From: FEB-35 sp050263095
GTDB lineage: Bacteria > Desulfobacterota > Deferrimicrobia > Deferrimicrobiales > Deferrimicrobiaceae
Assembly (NCBI GenBank): GCA_050263095.1
Contig: JBLNEW010000068.1
Span: 18,217-82,216 of the forward strand
Reading direction: 5' to 3'
Length of the DNA stretch: 64,000 bases
Part shown: piece by piece, positions 35,661 to 43,613 of the stretch
Layout of the letters: every line of letters starts with the position of its first letter
How positions within the stretch are numbered: the stretch's first letter is position 1
Notes under the pieces: generated by a model
Told to the model about the DNA's origin: nothing
The model's input: only the letters and a program-made list of their open reading frames with translations
Database searches by the model: none
Translations under genes and position numbers: made by a program

Positions 35661-37358
35661 TTAATCGGGTGCGGTCACGCGGAGCACTTCCTCCAGCGTG
35701 GTGACCCCTTCCTCGATCTTGGACAGCCCCGACTGCCGGAGCGTCTTCATCCCGAGCCGGATCGCCTCCCGCTTGACTTCCAGCGCGGATCCGCCCCGCA
35801 GGATCAGGTCCTTCAAGTCCTCCTTTACGGGCATGACCTCGTAAAGCGCGACGCGCCCGCGGAACCCGGTGCCGTTGCAGTCGTCGCACCCCTTGCCGCG
35901 GGACGGACGCGCGAACTTGAGCCGTTCGGGCTTCATGCCCGCGTCCAGCAGCGCCTTCGGCGGTATCTTCAACTCTTCCTTGCAGTTCTGGCAGATCCTG
36001 CGGGCCAGCCGCTGCGCCAGGATCAGGTTAAGCGACGAGGATACGAGGAAAGGCTCGATGCCCATGTTCAACAGGCGGGTCACGGTGCTCGGCGCGTCGT
36101 TGGTGTGGAGCGTCGAAAGGACGAGGTGCCCGGTGAGGGCCGCCTTCACGCCGATTTCCGCCGTCTCGTAGTCGCGTATCTCCCCCACCATTATTATGTC
36201 GGGGTCCTGGCGCAGGAAGGAGCGCAGCGCCGCCGCGAACGTCAGCCCGATCTCCTCCTTTATCTGCACCTGGTTTATCCCGGCGAAGTTGTACTCCACC
36301 GGGTCTTCCGCGGTCGAGATGTTGTCCGTCGTTTTGTTCAGGTCGGCGAGCGCCGAGTAGAGGGTCGTGGTCTTGCCCGAACCGGTCGGGCCGGTCACCA
36401 GGATCATCCCGAAGGGGCGGTGGATGGCCTCCTGGAAATCCTTGAGCGACTCGACCTCGAACCCCAGCTTTGTCATGTCGAGCTGCAGGCTCGCCTTGTC
36501 CAGGAGGCGCAGGACTATCTTCTCGCCGTAGATGGTGGGAAGGACCGAGACGCGGAAGTCCATCTCCCTGCCCTTCCCGACCTTGAGCTTGATCCTGCCG
36601 TCCTGCGGGAGCCTCCGTTCCGCGATGTCGAGGCTCGACATGATCTTCAGCCGGGACGACAGGGCGTTGCGCAGCTTCAGCGGCGGTCGCATGACCTCGT
36701 AGAGCACGCCGTCCACGCGGTAGCGGACGCGGAATTCCTTCTCGTACGGCTCGATGTGGATGTCCGAGGCGCGGCGTTTTATGGCGTCGGTGAGCACGAA
36801 GTTGGCGAGCTTGACCACCGGGGCGTCGTCGACCCTGCTCTCCTGGTCGGTGGCCTCGAAATCCTCTTCACGCACGACCTCCAGGTCTTCGTCCAGCTCG
36901 GAGATGATGTCCTTGAAATCCATCGACTGGTCGAAGTACTTGTTTATGGCCGTGGTTATGTCCTTCTCCGAGGCAAGCACCAGCTCCACCGCATAGCCGG
37001 TCTTGAACCCGATGGCGTCGATGATCGCCATGTTCGACGGATCGGCGACCGCCACGATCAGCTTCGCTCCGACGCGGTTGATGGGAAGCGCGAGGTTCTT
37101 CTGGACCATCTCCTCGGGCAGAAGGCGGACGACTTCGGCGTTTATCTCGTACTTGGACAGGTCGACGACGGGGACGTTGAACTGGCGCCCGAGAAAAGCC
37201 AGGAGCTCCTGCTCCTTGATGAAGCCGGACTTGACCAGGACCGACCCGATCCGCTCCTTGGTCTTTTTCTGTGTATCCAGGGCGCTTCTTAGCTGCTCCG
37301 GGCTGATGATGTTTCCCTTGAGGAGCATCTCGCCGATTTTGGTTGCCATCACGGACAT
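35661..37358 (-). CDS. pilB: Type IV pilus assembly ATPase PilB
   Basis: 565 residues. The N-terminal MshEN/GSPII_E domain (residues 1-145) belongs to the type that can bind c-di-GMP. The motor domain has Walker A GPTGSGKT at 323-330, Asp box AEDPVEYN, Walker B IIMVGEIRDYETAEIG and the zinc-binding tetracysteine CQNC...CDDC in the C-terminal third. It powers pilus extension. The presence of an HD-GYP protein elsewhere in the window fits c-di-GMP control but does not prove it. Confidence 0.95.
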   Translation of the reverse strand: MSVMATKIGEMLLKGNIISPEQLRSALDTQKKTKERIGSVLVKSGFIKEQELLAFLGRQFNVPVVDLSKYEINAEVVRLLPEEMVQKNLALPINRVGAKLIVAVADPSNMAIIDAIGFKTGYAVELVLASEKDITTAINKYFDQSMDFKDIISELDEDLEVVREEDFEATDQESRVDDAPVVKLANFVLTDAIKRRASDIHIEPYEKEFRVRYRVDGVLYEVMRPPLKLRNALSSRLKIMSSLDIAERRLPQDGRIKLKVGKGREMDFRVSVLPTIYGEKIVLRLLDKASLQLDMTKLGFEVESLKDFQEAIHRPFGMILVTGPTGSGKTTTLYSALADLNKTTDNISTAEDPVEYNFAGINQVQIKEEIGLTFAAALRSFLRQDPDIIMVGEIRDYETAEIGVKAALTGHLVLSTLHTNDAPSTVTRLLNMGIEPFLVSSSLNLILAQRLARRICQNCKEELKIPPKALLDAGMKPERLKFARPSRGKGCDDCNGTGFRGRVALYEVMPVKEDLKDLILRGGSALEVKREAIRLGMKTLRQSGLSKIEEGVTTLEEVLRVTAPD

Positions 37359-37406
37359 CGAATAGTCACCAAATAGAGTATAAATTAGACTATATTTAGC
37401 ATAAAA
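37359..37406 (-). promoter_or_regulatory. AT-rich gap upstream of pilB
   Basis: Forty-eight bases, markedly AT-rich in a high-GC setting, between the aroE stop and pilB start. On the minus strand there are several TATA-like hexamers (TATAGT, TAATTT, TATACT). A promoter for the pil operon is likely here, but no single -35/-10 pair stands out. Confidence 0.35.
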
Positions 37407-38288
37407 TTAATTATCATACTGCAACTGTTTTCTGGCAAACGAAATAAAATTTTCCGCGGGGACTCTTTTGCCCGTCCACAGGAAGAAGCTCCTGGCCGCC
37501 TGGTGCGCCAGCATCCCGAGGCCGTCGACGGCCCTTATCCCCCTCTTTTTCAACCGGCGGACGAGCAGGGTTCCTCCTTTCCGGTAAACTATATCGGCAA
37601 AACAGGAGGATTTCGTTATATCCGCAATGGGAAAATTTTTCCACTCCCCCGACAGGCCAAGGGAGGTGCACTGCACTATCAGGTCGGTTCCGGGGAATTC
37701 CTTCTTCATTCCCGAGGGGTTAAGCTCTCCCGCCGAGATCTTCGCCCCTGGGAACCGCGGGGAGAGAACGCGGGCGATTTCCTCTGCGCGCGACGGGTGG
37801 CGGTTCAGGATGGCCAGGCTGCGGGTGCCGTTGCGGCAAAGCTCATATGCGATCCCCCTGGCAGAGCCTCCGGCCCCGAGGATAACGGCCCGCGGGAAGC
37901 TGCGCCCCCATCCCTCCCCATTCAGGGCGTTCAGGAAGCCCCGCCCGTCGGTGTTGTCGGCGACAAGCCGTCCGTCCCTGGCGACTATGACGTTCGCGGC
38001 GCCGCATGCCGAAACCGATTCCGACCTCTCGTCGGCCAGGGCCGCGGCCTCTTCCTTGAACGGGATCGTCACGTTCCCCCCGAGGAAGTTCCCCGAGCGG
38101 ACCACCCGGAAAAAATCCGCAAGCGAACCGGGCTGAAGATCGACGCCGATATATTTCACGGGAAGGCCCAGCCGGGCGATGACGCCGTTGTGCATCGCAG
38201 GACTTAGCGAATGCGACAGGGGGTGCCCGACGATGAACAGGAGTGAATCGAGGAAGCCCCGCCTTCCGTCTTTGCGCGGCCGGGTCAC
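37407..38288 (-). CDS. aroE: Shikimate dehydrogenase
   Basis: 293 residues from a GTG that overlaps the HNH gene stop (GTGA). Substrate motif GHPLSHSLSPAMHN, catalytic-lysine block NVTIPFKEEA, NTDGRGFLNAL and the NADP loop GAGGSARGIAYEL are intact. It reduces 3-dehydroshikimate in aromatic amino acid synthesis. The N-terminal ten residues are extra compared with E. coli AroE. Confidence 0.93.
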   Translation of the reverse strand: MTRPRKDGRRGFLDSLLFIVGHPLSHSLSPAMHNGVIARLGLPVKYIGVDLQPGSLADFFRVVRSGNFLGGNVTIPFKEEAAALADERSESVSACGAANVIVARDGRLVADNTDGRGFLNALNGEGWGRSFPRAVILGAGGSARGIAYELCRNGTRSLAILNRHPSRAEEIARVLSPRFPGAKISAGELNPSGMKKEFPGTDLIVQCTSLGLSGEWKNFPIADITKSSCFADIVYRKGGTLLVRRLKKRGIRAVDGLGMLAHQAARSFFLWTGKRVPAENFISFARKQLQYDN

Positions 38289-38881
38289 CTTTCGAGTTCT
38301 AGGTTCCAGTAAGTGAAGTCTACGACGTTCAGGAACGGCAGCCATTCCCTGTGGACCGGCGCCCTGAGGGAGAAGGCGTATTCGGGCGTCCACCTGGGGC
38401 GCGCCGGGCGAACGATCGTGCGCATCCCTACTTCCTCGGGCAGCATCCCGCCCTTGCGCTTGTTGCAGGGGAGGCAGCTGCAGACTATGTTCTCCCACGT
38501 GGCGTTCCCCCCCCGCGACCTGGGGATCACGTGGTCCAGGTTCAGATCGCTGCGGGGGTGGGTCTTCCCGCAGTACTGACACGTGTTCCGGTCCCTGACG
38601 AATATGTTGTGACGGCTGAAGCGCACCGTGCGCTTCGGGACCCTGTCGTAGGCGACGAGCACGACCACCCTCGGGATCCGGATCATTCTACCGACGAGCC
38701 CGACCGACTCGTCGCTTGTTCCGATGGACAGCTCGCTCCACGACTGGAAATCGAACATCTCGTAGCTTGAGTTGATGGCCCTGGCCAGGCCGGAGTACAG
38801 GAGGCAGAACGCGCGGCGCACATTCGTGACGTGCACGGGGAAAAACGCCCGGTTGAGGACAAGCACTCCGGAATTCAGCAT
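38285..38881 (-). CDS. HNH endonuclease family protein
   Basis: 198 residues. The HNH core is CQYCGKTHPRSDLNLDHVIP followed by SRGG, WENIVCSCLPCNKRKGG and PEEVGM. The paired CxxC motifs bind zinc and the DHV histidine is catalytic. The N-terminal part (VLVLNRAFFPVHVTNVRRAFCLLYSG) is shared with a chromosomal HNH family common in deltaproteobacteria and cyanobacteria. Its function is not established. It is embedded among housekeeping genes, so it is unlikely to be a recent intron or homing endonuclease. A TATAAA box 5 bases upstream of the ATG suggests a leaderless transcript. Confidence 0.82.
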   Translation of the reverse strand: MLNSGVLVLNRAFFPVHVTNVRRAFCLLYSGLARAINSSYEMFDFQSWSELSIGTSDESVGLVGRMIRIPRVVVLVAYDRVPKRTVRFSRHNIFVRDRNTCQYCGKTHPRSDLNLDHVIPRSRGGNATWENIVCSCLPCNKRKGGMLPEEVGMRTIVRPARPRWTPEYAFSLRAPVHREWLPFLNVVDFTYWNLELER

Positions 38882-38886
38882 GTCTT

Positions 38887-38916
38887 TTTATACACTGACG
38901 GACGAGGCCCGTTCAA
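38887..38916 (-). promoter_or_regulatory. Promoter predicted to give a leaderless HNH/aroE transcript
   Basis: On the minus strand, TTGAAC (38916-38911), 18-base spacer, TATAAA (38892-38887). The ATG begins at 38881, so transcription should begin at or within a base or two of the start codon. No ribosome-binding site is visible upstream of this ATG, which agrees with leaderless translation. Confidence 0.5.
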
Positions 38917-38942
38917 CCCTGAACTTGCGCGCGTCGGGCGCC

Positions 38943-40358
38943 TCATCGAAGCTCCCCCGCCGCTGCGGCCAGCAGCGCTGCGGCCAGCTCCTGAAGCTCG
39001 CCGTCGCGTACGGTCCGCAAGTCGAGCAGAACCCTGCCCTTGCCGATCCTGGCCACGACGGGCGGGTTCCCCTGCCGCAGCCTGCCCTCGAGCTCCTCTG
39101 CCCGCACGCCGGGATGCGATACGGCGACGCAGTGCGTGGGGATCAGGACTTCGGGCATCGCCCCCCCGCCGGGGGAAGAATGCGCCCGTTCGATCGTCAG
39201 CTCGAGCCCCCCCCCGCCTCCCGTCCGGATCCGACGCACCAGCCTGCGCGCCCTTGCGCGGACGGCGGATTCCCCCTCCGTGATCATGGCCAGCACGGGG
39301 ACGCGCGCAAGCGCCCTGCGTTCGTCGGCGTACAGGCAGAGCGTTGCCTCCAATGCCGCAAGGCACAGCTTGTCGACCCGCAGGGCCCGCGAGAGCGGGT
39401 GTTTTTTCAGCGGATCGACGATGGCGCTTCTCCCCGCTATGATCCCGGCCTGCGGACCTCCGAGCAGCTTGTCTCCGCTTACGGTCACGACTCCCGGCCC
39501 CTGCGCCAGGGCCTGGCGGACCGTCGGCGTCCCCGGGATTCCCGCCGCGGAAAAATCGAACAGGGCCCCCGAGCCCAGGTCCTCCATTACGGGGATCCCC
39601 AGCCGCCCCCCCAGCTCGGACAGTGCCGCCGCCGAAACCTCCTCGGTGAAGCCGGATATGCTGAAGTTGGAGCGGTGGACTTTGAGGAGAAGCGCCGTCC
39701 GCGCGGTGACCGCATTTTCATAGTCCGCCAGCCTCGTGCGATTCGTCGTCCCTACCTCGACGAGGGTCGCTCCGCTTTCGGACATGATGTCGGGGATGCG
39801 GAACGAGCCCCCGATCTCCACCAGCTCCCCGCGGCTGACGAGGACTTCGCGCCCCCTCGCCATTCCCGCCAGGCACAGGAGCACCGCAGCGGCATTGTTG
39901 TTGACCACATGCGCCGCCTCCGCGCCCGTCAGCCCGGCGATCCGGCTCTCGACGTGGACCAGGCGGGATGAGCGGCCCCCCGTCGCAAGGTCTAGCTCGA
40001 GGTTGGAATAGCCGCGCGCAGCCTCGGAGGCCGCGCGTATGCCCTCTTCGGGCAGGGGCGCCCGGCCCAGGTTGGTGTGTATGACGACGCCGGTGGCATT
40101 GATTACCCTTCGAAGCGACGGCGACTCCCCTGCGGCTATCTCGGGGGGGAGCCGGGAAAGCAGGAGGGCGGTCCATTCGTCGCGGCCTCGTAACGGGGAC
40201 GCGGCGAGCGATGCCTCGCCGCGCAGGACCGAGAGCGTCCTGCGGATGGCGTCCACTACGACCGCGCGCGGGATGCGGGCGAGCAGCCGGCGGATTTCCC
40301 TTGATTCAAGCAGGGAGGCGACGGAAGGGATGTTGCGCAGCCGGTCCTGATCGGGCAT
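38943..40358 (-). CDS. selA: L-seryl-tRNA(Sec) selenium transferase
   Basis: 471 residues, the normal SelA length. The N-terminal domain LRNIPSVASLLESREIRRLL is followed by the PLP-binding fold with INATGVVIHTNLGRAPLP, the GYSNLELDLATGGRSSR block, HVVNNNAAAVLLCLAG, MEDLGSGALFDFSAAG and the lysine in VTVSGDKLLGGPQAGI. It converts Ser-tRNA(Sec) to Sec-tRNA(Sec). The usual neighbour selB is absent here, and no selenoprotein gene is obvious in the window. Confidence 0.93.
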   Translation of the reverse strand: MPDQDRLRNIPSVASLLESREIRRLLARIPRAVVVDAIRRTLSVLRGEASLAASPLRGRDEWTALLLSRLPPEIAAGESPSLRRVINATGVVIHTNLGRAPLPEEGIRAASEAARGYSNLELDLATGGRSSRLVHVESRIAGLTGAEAAHVVNNNAAAVLLCLAGMARGREVLVSRGELVEIGGSFRIPDIMSESGATLVEVGTTNRTRLADYENAVTARTALLLKVHRSNFSISGFTEEVSAAALSELGGRLGIPVMEDLGSGALFDFSAAGIPGTPTVRQALAQGPGVVTVSGDKLLGGPQAGIIAGRSAIVDPLKKHPLSRALRVDKLCLAALEATLCLYADERRALARVPVLAMITEGESAVRARARRLVRRIRTGGGGGLELTIERAHSSPGGGAMPEVLIPTHCVAVSHPGVRAEELEGRLRQGNPPVVARIGKGRVLLDLRTVRDGELQELAAALLAAAAGELR

Positions 40359-40382
40359 CTGGGTGCCTTCAGCCGCCCCGGA

Positions 40383-41066
40383 TCACCCCTTCGCCAGTTC
40401 CCGGAGAAGGACTTTCTTCCCGTATTGGGCGTTCTTGATGACGAGGGACTCCGCCAGGTCGGAATTCCGCTTCCGGAACGCGTCGATGATCTCCCTGTGC
40501 TGGCGGATGGAGCCTTCTATCTTGCCGCGCATCGCGAGAATGAGCCGGAAGCGCTGGAACTGCATCACCATGTTCTGGACGATCCCGTGGAGCTTCTCGT
40601 TGCCGCACGCCTTGAGGAAGACGTCGTGGAACTCATTGTGAAGAAGGAGCACCTTGCGCAGGTCCTTCTTGACGGAGGCGGTCTCCATCTGGCGGTTCAC
40701 GGTCTCCATCTTGACCAGCTCCTTCTCCGTCAGCACCTTGGTGGCGCACCTCGCCGCGTATCCCTCGAGCACCATCTTGAGATCGTAAAAGTCCGAGATG
40801 TCCTTGGCGGAAAGCGAGGCTACGATGGCCCCCTTCCGCGGGATGACGGTGATGAACCCTTCCGACTCCAGCTGGCGGAACGCCTCGCGGATCGGCGTCC
40901 TGCTGATGCCGAAGCGGTCGGCCAGCTCGGGCTCGGCCACCCGGGCGCCCGCCGGTATCTGCCCGTTCACGATGGCGTTTCGGACCGTTTCCACGATCTT
41001 TTCACGCAGGGTCATGTGATTGTCTATCTGGATCTTCAGTTTCTGCAGCAAACGGATCCCCCCCAT
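40383..41066 (-). CDS. GntR-family regulator, FadR/FCD subfamily
   Basis: 227 residues. The winged HTH reads LREKIVETVRNAIVNGQIPAGARVAEPELADRFGISRTPIREAFRQLESEGFI, typical of GntR. The C-terminal FCD domain (LKMVLEGYAARCAT...HNEFHDVFLKACGN...HREIIDAF) contains the His/Asp metal-binding pattern. A 15-base palindrome lies 20 bases upstream. The divergent gene on the plus strand encodes a sugar-phosphate-isomerase-like protein and is a plausible target. The start is uncertain (ATG 41066, TTG 41051 or ATG 41015). Confidence 0.85.
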   Translation of the reverse strand: MGGIRLLQKLKIQIDNHMTLREKIVETVRNAIVNGQIPAGARVAEPELADRFGISRTPIREAFRQLESEGFITVIPRKGAIVASLSAKDISDFYDLKMVLEGYAARCATKVLTEKELVKMETVNRQMETASVKKDLRKVLLLHNEFHDVFLKACGNEKLHGIVQNMVMQFQRFRLILAMRGKIEGSIRQHREIIDAFRKRNSDLAESLVIKNAQYGKKVLLRELAKG

Positions 41067-41085
41067 TTTATGGATTGCCGGATAA

Positions 41086-41100
41086 TGTATGCAGTATACA
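41086..41100. promoter_or_regulatory. Candidate GntR operator
   Basis: Palindrome TGTAT-GCAGT-ATACA located between the divergent gntR and isomerase genes. FCD-type GntR proteins commonly bind short T-G-T/A-C-A palindromes in this position. Supported by symmetry and location only. Confidence 0.45.
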
Positions 41101-41173
41101 CCCGTATGTCAAGGTTTTTTCGGCGGCCGGCCCTTGCTCCGCCGTGCGCGATGGGGTATCGTTTCGCGAGGCC

Positions 41174-41965
41174 ATGGACTGGACTATCCACACGACTGTC
41201 CCTTTTCCGATGCTGGAGCTCCCGGAGACCGCCCGCCTCCTGTCCGAAAACGGCGTAGGGCCCGAGATATATCTTTCCGCAGGGACGCTCGACTCGATGA
41301 AGCCGGGAAGGGCGGAGGCCGCGGCGGAATCGCTGCGTTCGGTCGGGGTCGGAACCGCCACCTTCCACGCCCCTTTCGAGGACCTCTGGCCCGGCGCCCG
41401 TGACGAGGAGGCGCGCCTCCTCGCCTTGCGCCGGCTGCGCCAGGCGATCGCCCTGGTCCCCGTATTCCGCCCGCGGGGGATCGTGGTCCACGGGGGGTAT
41501 TACGGATGGATTTTCGACTTCGACTCCTCCAAGTGGCTCGAGCCCGCCAGACGGACCTTCGGGGAAGCGATGGAAACCGCCGAGAAGCATGGCGTAGACC
41601 TGTTCCTGGAAAACGTATTCGACGAGTCGCCGGAGCACCTGCTGCGCCTGAAGGAGGCGGTCGGATCGAACCGGCTGGGATTCTGCTGCGACGCGGGGCA
41701 CGCTACCCTCTTTTCCGCCGTTCCGGTCCACAAGTGGGTGGAGGCGTTCGGGAAGGACCTGCGGGAGATGCACATCCACGACAACATGGGACTGCGGGAC
41801 GACCACCTTCCCGTGGGTGAGGGGACGATCAATTTCCGGGGGGTCCTTCATGCCGCGCTTGACGCGGGGGCCGCTCCCATACTGACCCTGGAACCGCACC
41901 GCAGGGAGCATTTCCACCGGGGGCTGTCCGCGCTGCGGGCGCTCCTCATGGACATCCGCCGATAA
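41174..41965 (+). CDS. Sugar phosphate isomerase/epimerase-like TIM-barrel protein
   Basis: 263 residues from MDWTIHTTVPFPMLELPET. The AP-endonuclease-2/xylose-isomerase-like barrel is shown by TATFHAPFEDLWPG, GIVVHGGYYG, DLFLENVFDESPEHLL, GFCCDAGHATLF, and LREMHIHDNMGLRDDHLPVGEGTINF with its metal-binding His, Asp and Glu. Members isomerise sugars or cleave DNA at abasic sites; the substrate is unknown here. It is divergent from gntR. An in-frame ATG at 41075 would start inside the operator region and is less likely. Confidence 0.75.
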   Translation: MDWTIHTTVPFPMLELPETARLLSENGVGPEIYLSAGTLDSMKPGRAEAAAESLRSVGVGTATFHAPFEDLWPGARDEEARLLALRRLRQAIALVPVFRPRGIVVHGGYYGWIFDFDSSKWLEPARRTFGEAMETAEKHGVDLFLENVFDESPEHLLRLKEAVGSNRLGFCCDAGHATLFSAVPVHKWVEAFGKDLREMHIHDNMGLRDDHLPVGEGTINFRGVLHAALDAGAAPILTLEPHRREHFHRGLSALRALLMDIRR

Positions 41966-41982
41966 GTCGGCCGGCGCAGCGC

Positions 41983-43278
41983 TTAGCGCAGGTCCTGCAG
42001 GGTCCGGTCGAGGAACGCGACCGCGTCCTCGCGTATATACCGCTCTCCAAGCGCCGTGAAAACCGGGGCTTCCCTGCGATCGCCGGAGAGTTCCCCGCGC
42101 AGCGACCGGAAAAACATACGCCCGACTATCGGGTCGTAATGCCGCCGCAGGCATGACTTGATCTCCCCGAGCGCCGCGACCAGGGGAAGGCTGTCCCGGT
42201 AGGGGCGGTCGGACACCATGGCGTCGAACGCGTCGGCAAGGGCTATGATTCGCGCGCCCATGGAAATCTGGCGGTCCCGCTTTCCGTGCGGATATCCCGT
42301 GCCGTCCAGCCATTCGTGGTGATCCCTGGCCAGCTGCGCGACGTTCGGATATGGAAACTTTATCTCGGAGAGAATCTCGAAGCTTGTCTGCGGGTGCCTC
42401 TGTATCTCCCTGATCTCCCCCGCCGTCAAGGGGGACGGTTTCGTAAGGATGGATCTGGCCGTCCCTATCTTCCCGACATCGTGAAGGATCGACGCGATGT
42501 GGATCGCCTCCACTTCCTTCTCGGGAAGATCCAGCCCCTTCGCGATCGAAACCGATATCCTCGCCACCCGCTCGGAATGCCCCCGCGTGTAGGGATCCTT
42601 GGCCTCGATGGCCGTCGCTAGCGCCCGGATGGTGTCGAGATAGATCTCCTGCATCCCGGTTATGAGCCGCTCGTTTTCCTGGACCTGGAACCGAAGGACC
42701 TCGTTCAGGCGGAATATGTCGGACATCACGCGATGATTGGATATGTGAGCGGACAGGAATGACGTCATGACTCCCAGGGTCTCCCTCTCCCCCAAGGTCA
42801 GGGGCTCCCCCGTGATCGTGGGGCCGAGGGCCAGAAGACCCAGCGGGCCGTTGCGGGTCCCGAGCGGGCACAGCACGTCCACGGAAAAGGCGGGCACCGC
42901 GTGCTCCATCCCCTCGGCGGCCTTCCTGATCGCGCCGGGGACCTCCCGCCGCCCCATCAACAACGGCCGCCCCGAACGACGGAGCGCGGCCGCCAGCTCC
43001 TTCGTCGCTTCGATCGGAGGCATTCCGGGCGGAAGGCCGCGGGAAACGCGCACCCTGAATTCTCCGTCCTCCCGAAGCAGCAGCGCCCCCTTTACGATCG
43101 AGCAGGATCCCAGGATCACCATCAGCGACAGGTGCAGCGATTCGTCGAAATCGCGGGCCCGCGCGAGACACAGCGTGAAATCCCGGAGCGCCTTCAGCTT
43201 GAACGCCTCCCGCCTTCCCGCGGGAATCCGTTCCCCGCTTGCACGGGCGGACTCAGGACGACTGCGCGAAATAACCAA
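41983..43278 (-). CDS. GAF domain plus HD-GYP phosphodiesterase-type protein
   Basis: 431 residues. Residues 25-180 form a GAF-like sensor domain. Residues 215-400 form an HD-GYP domain with GHSERVARISVSIAKGL, HDVGKIG, the diagnostic HHEWLDGTGYPHG and ADAFDAMVSDRPYR. All residues expected of an active c-di-GMP phosphodiesterase are present. The start is a TTG at 43278 with a GAGGAGG ribosome-binding site, lying inside the 3' end of the STAS gene (26-base overlap). It ends the three-gene operon ATPase/kinase, STAS, HD-GYP, which suggests it is the output of that switch. Confidence 0.8.
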   Translation of the reverse strand: MVISRSRPESARASGERIPAGRREAFKLKALRDFTLCLARARDFDESLHLSLMVILGSCSIVKGALLLREDGEFRVRVSRGLPPGMPPIEATKELAAALRRSGRPLLMGRREVPGAIRKAAEGMEHAVPAFSVDVLCPLGTRNGPLGLLALGPTITGEPLTLGERETLGVMTSFLSAHISNHRVMSDIFRLNEVLRFQVQENERLITGMQEIYLDTIRALATAIEAKDPYTRGHSERVARISVSIAKGLDLPEKEVEAIHIASILHDVGKIGTARSILTKPSPLTAGEIREIQRHPQTSFEILSEIKFPYPNVAQLARDHHEWLDGTGYPHGKRDRQISMGARIIALADAFDAMVSDRPYRDSLPLVAALGEIKSCLRRHYDPIVGRMFFRSLRGELSGDRREAPVFTALGERYIREDAVAFLDRTLQDLR

Positions 43279-43606
43279 GGGCTTCCTCCTCGAGATCGAA
43301 CGACTGGACGTAACGGGCGACTCCCGTCATCTGGAACAGCTCGCGGTTGATACGGCTCAAGGAGCAGAACGCGAGCATCCCGCTGCGCTCCATGATCTTT
43401 TCGACGATGTCGATGATTATCGAAATCCCTATGCTGTTGATCAGGCGCGTCCCCTCGAAATTGAGCAACACCTTCCTGCGGCCCGCGTCAAGGGCTTCCT
43501 GCACGACCCGCTCCACCTCCTCGCCCATGAGGCTGTTGAGGTATCCGTCGATGTACACCACCAGGACGTCGTTCGCCTGGCGCGTCCGAACCGTCAGGTA
43601 ACTCAC
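43253..43606 (-). CDS. STAS-domain anti-sigma-factor antagonist-like protein
   Basis: 117 residues, one STAS domain. The phosphorylation-site region reads LINSIGISIIIDIVEK. Ser58 corresponds to the serine phosphorylated in SpoIIAA/RsbV, although the usual preceding Asp is Asn57. It would be phosphorylated by the RsbW-like domain encoded just upstream and bind it or another partner in the unphosphorylated state. It starts 7 bases after that gene's stop. Confidence 0.82.
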   Translation of the reverse strand: MSYLTVRTRQANDVLVVYIDGYLNSLMGEEVERVVQEALDAGRRKVLLNFEGTRLINSIGISIIIDIVEKIMERSGMLAFCSLSRINRELFQMTGVARYVQSFDLEEEALGYFAQSS

Positions 43607-43613
43607 TTTGGCA

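Noticed and set aside
34056..37292. A 1078-codon plus-strand open frame opposite pilC, pilT and pilB
   Set aside because: It is antisense to three clearly recognisable genes. It has no family motif and results from high-GC third positions.
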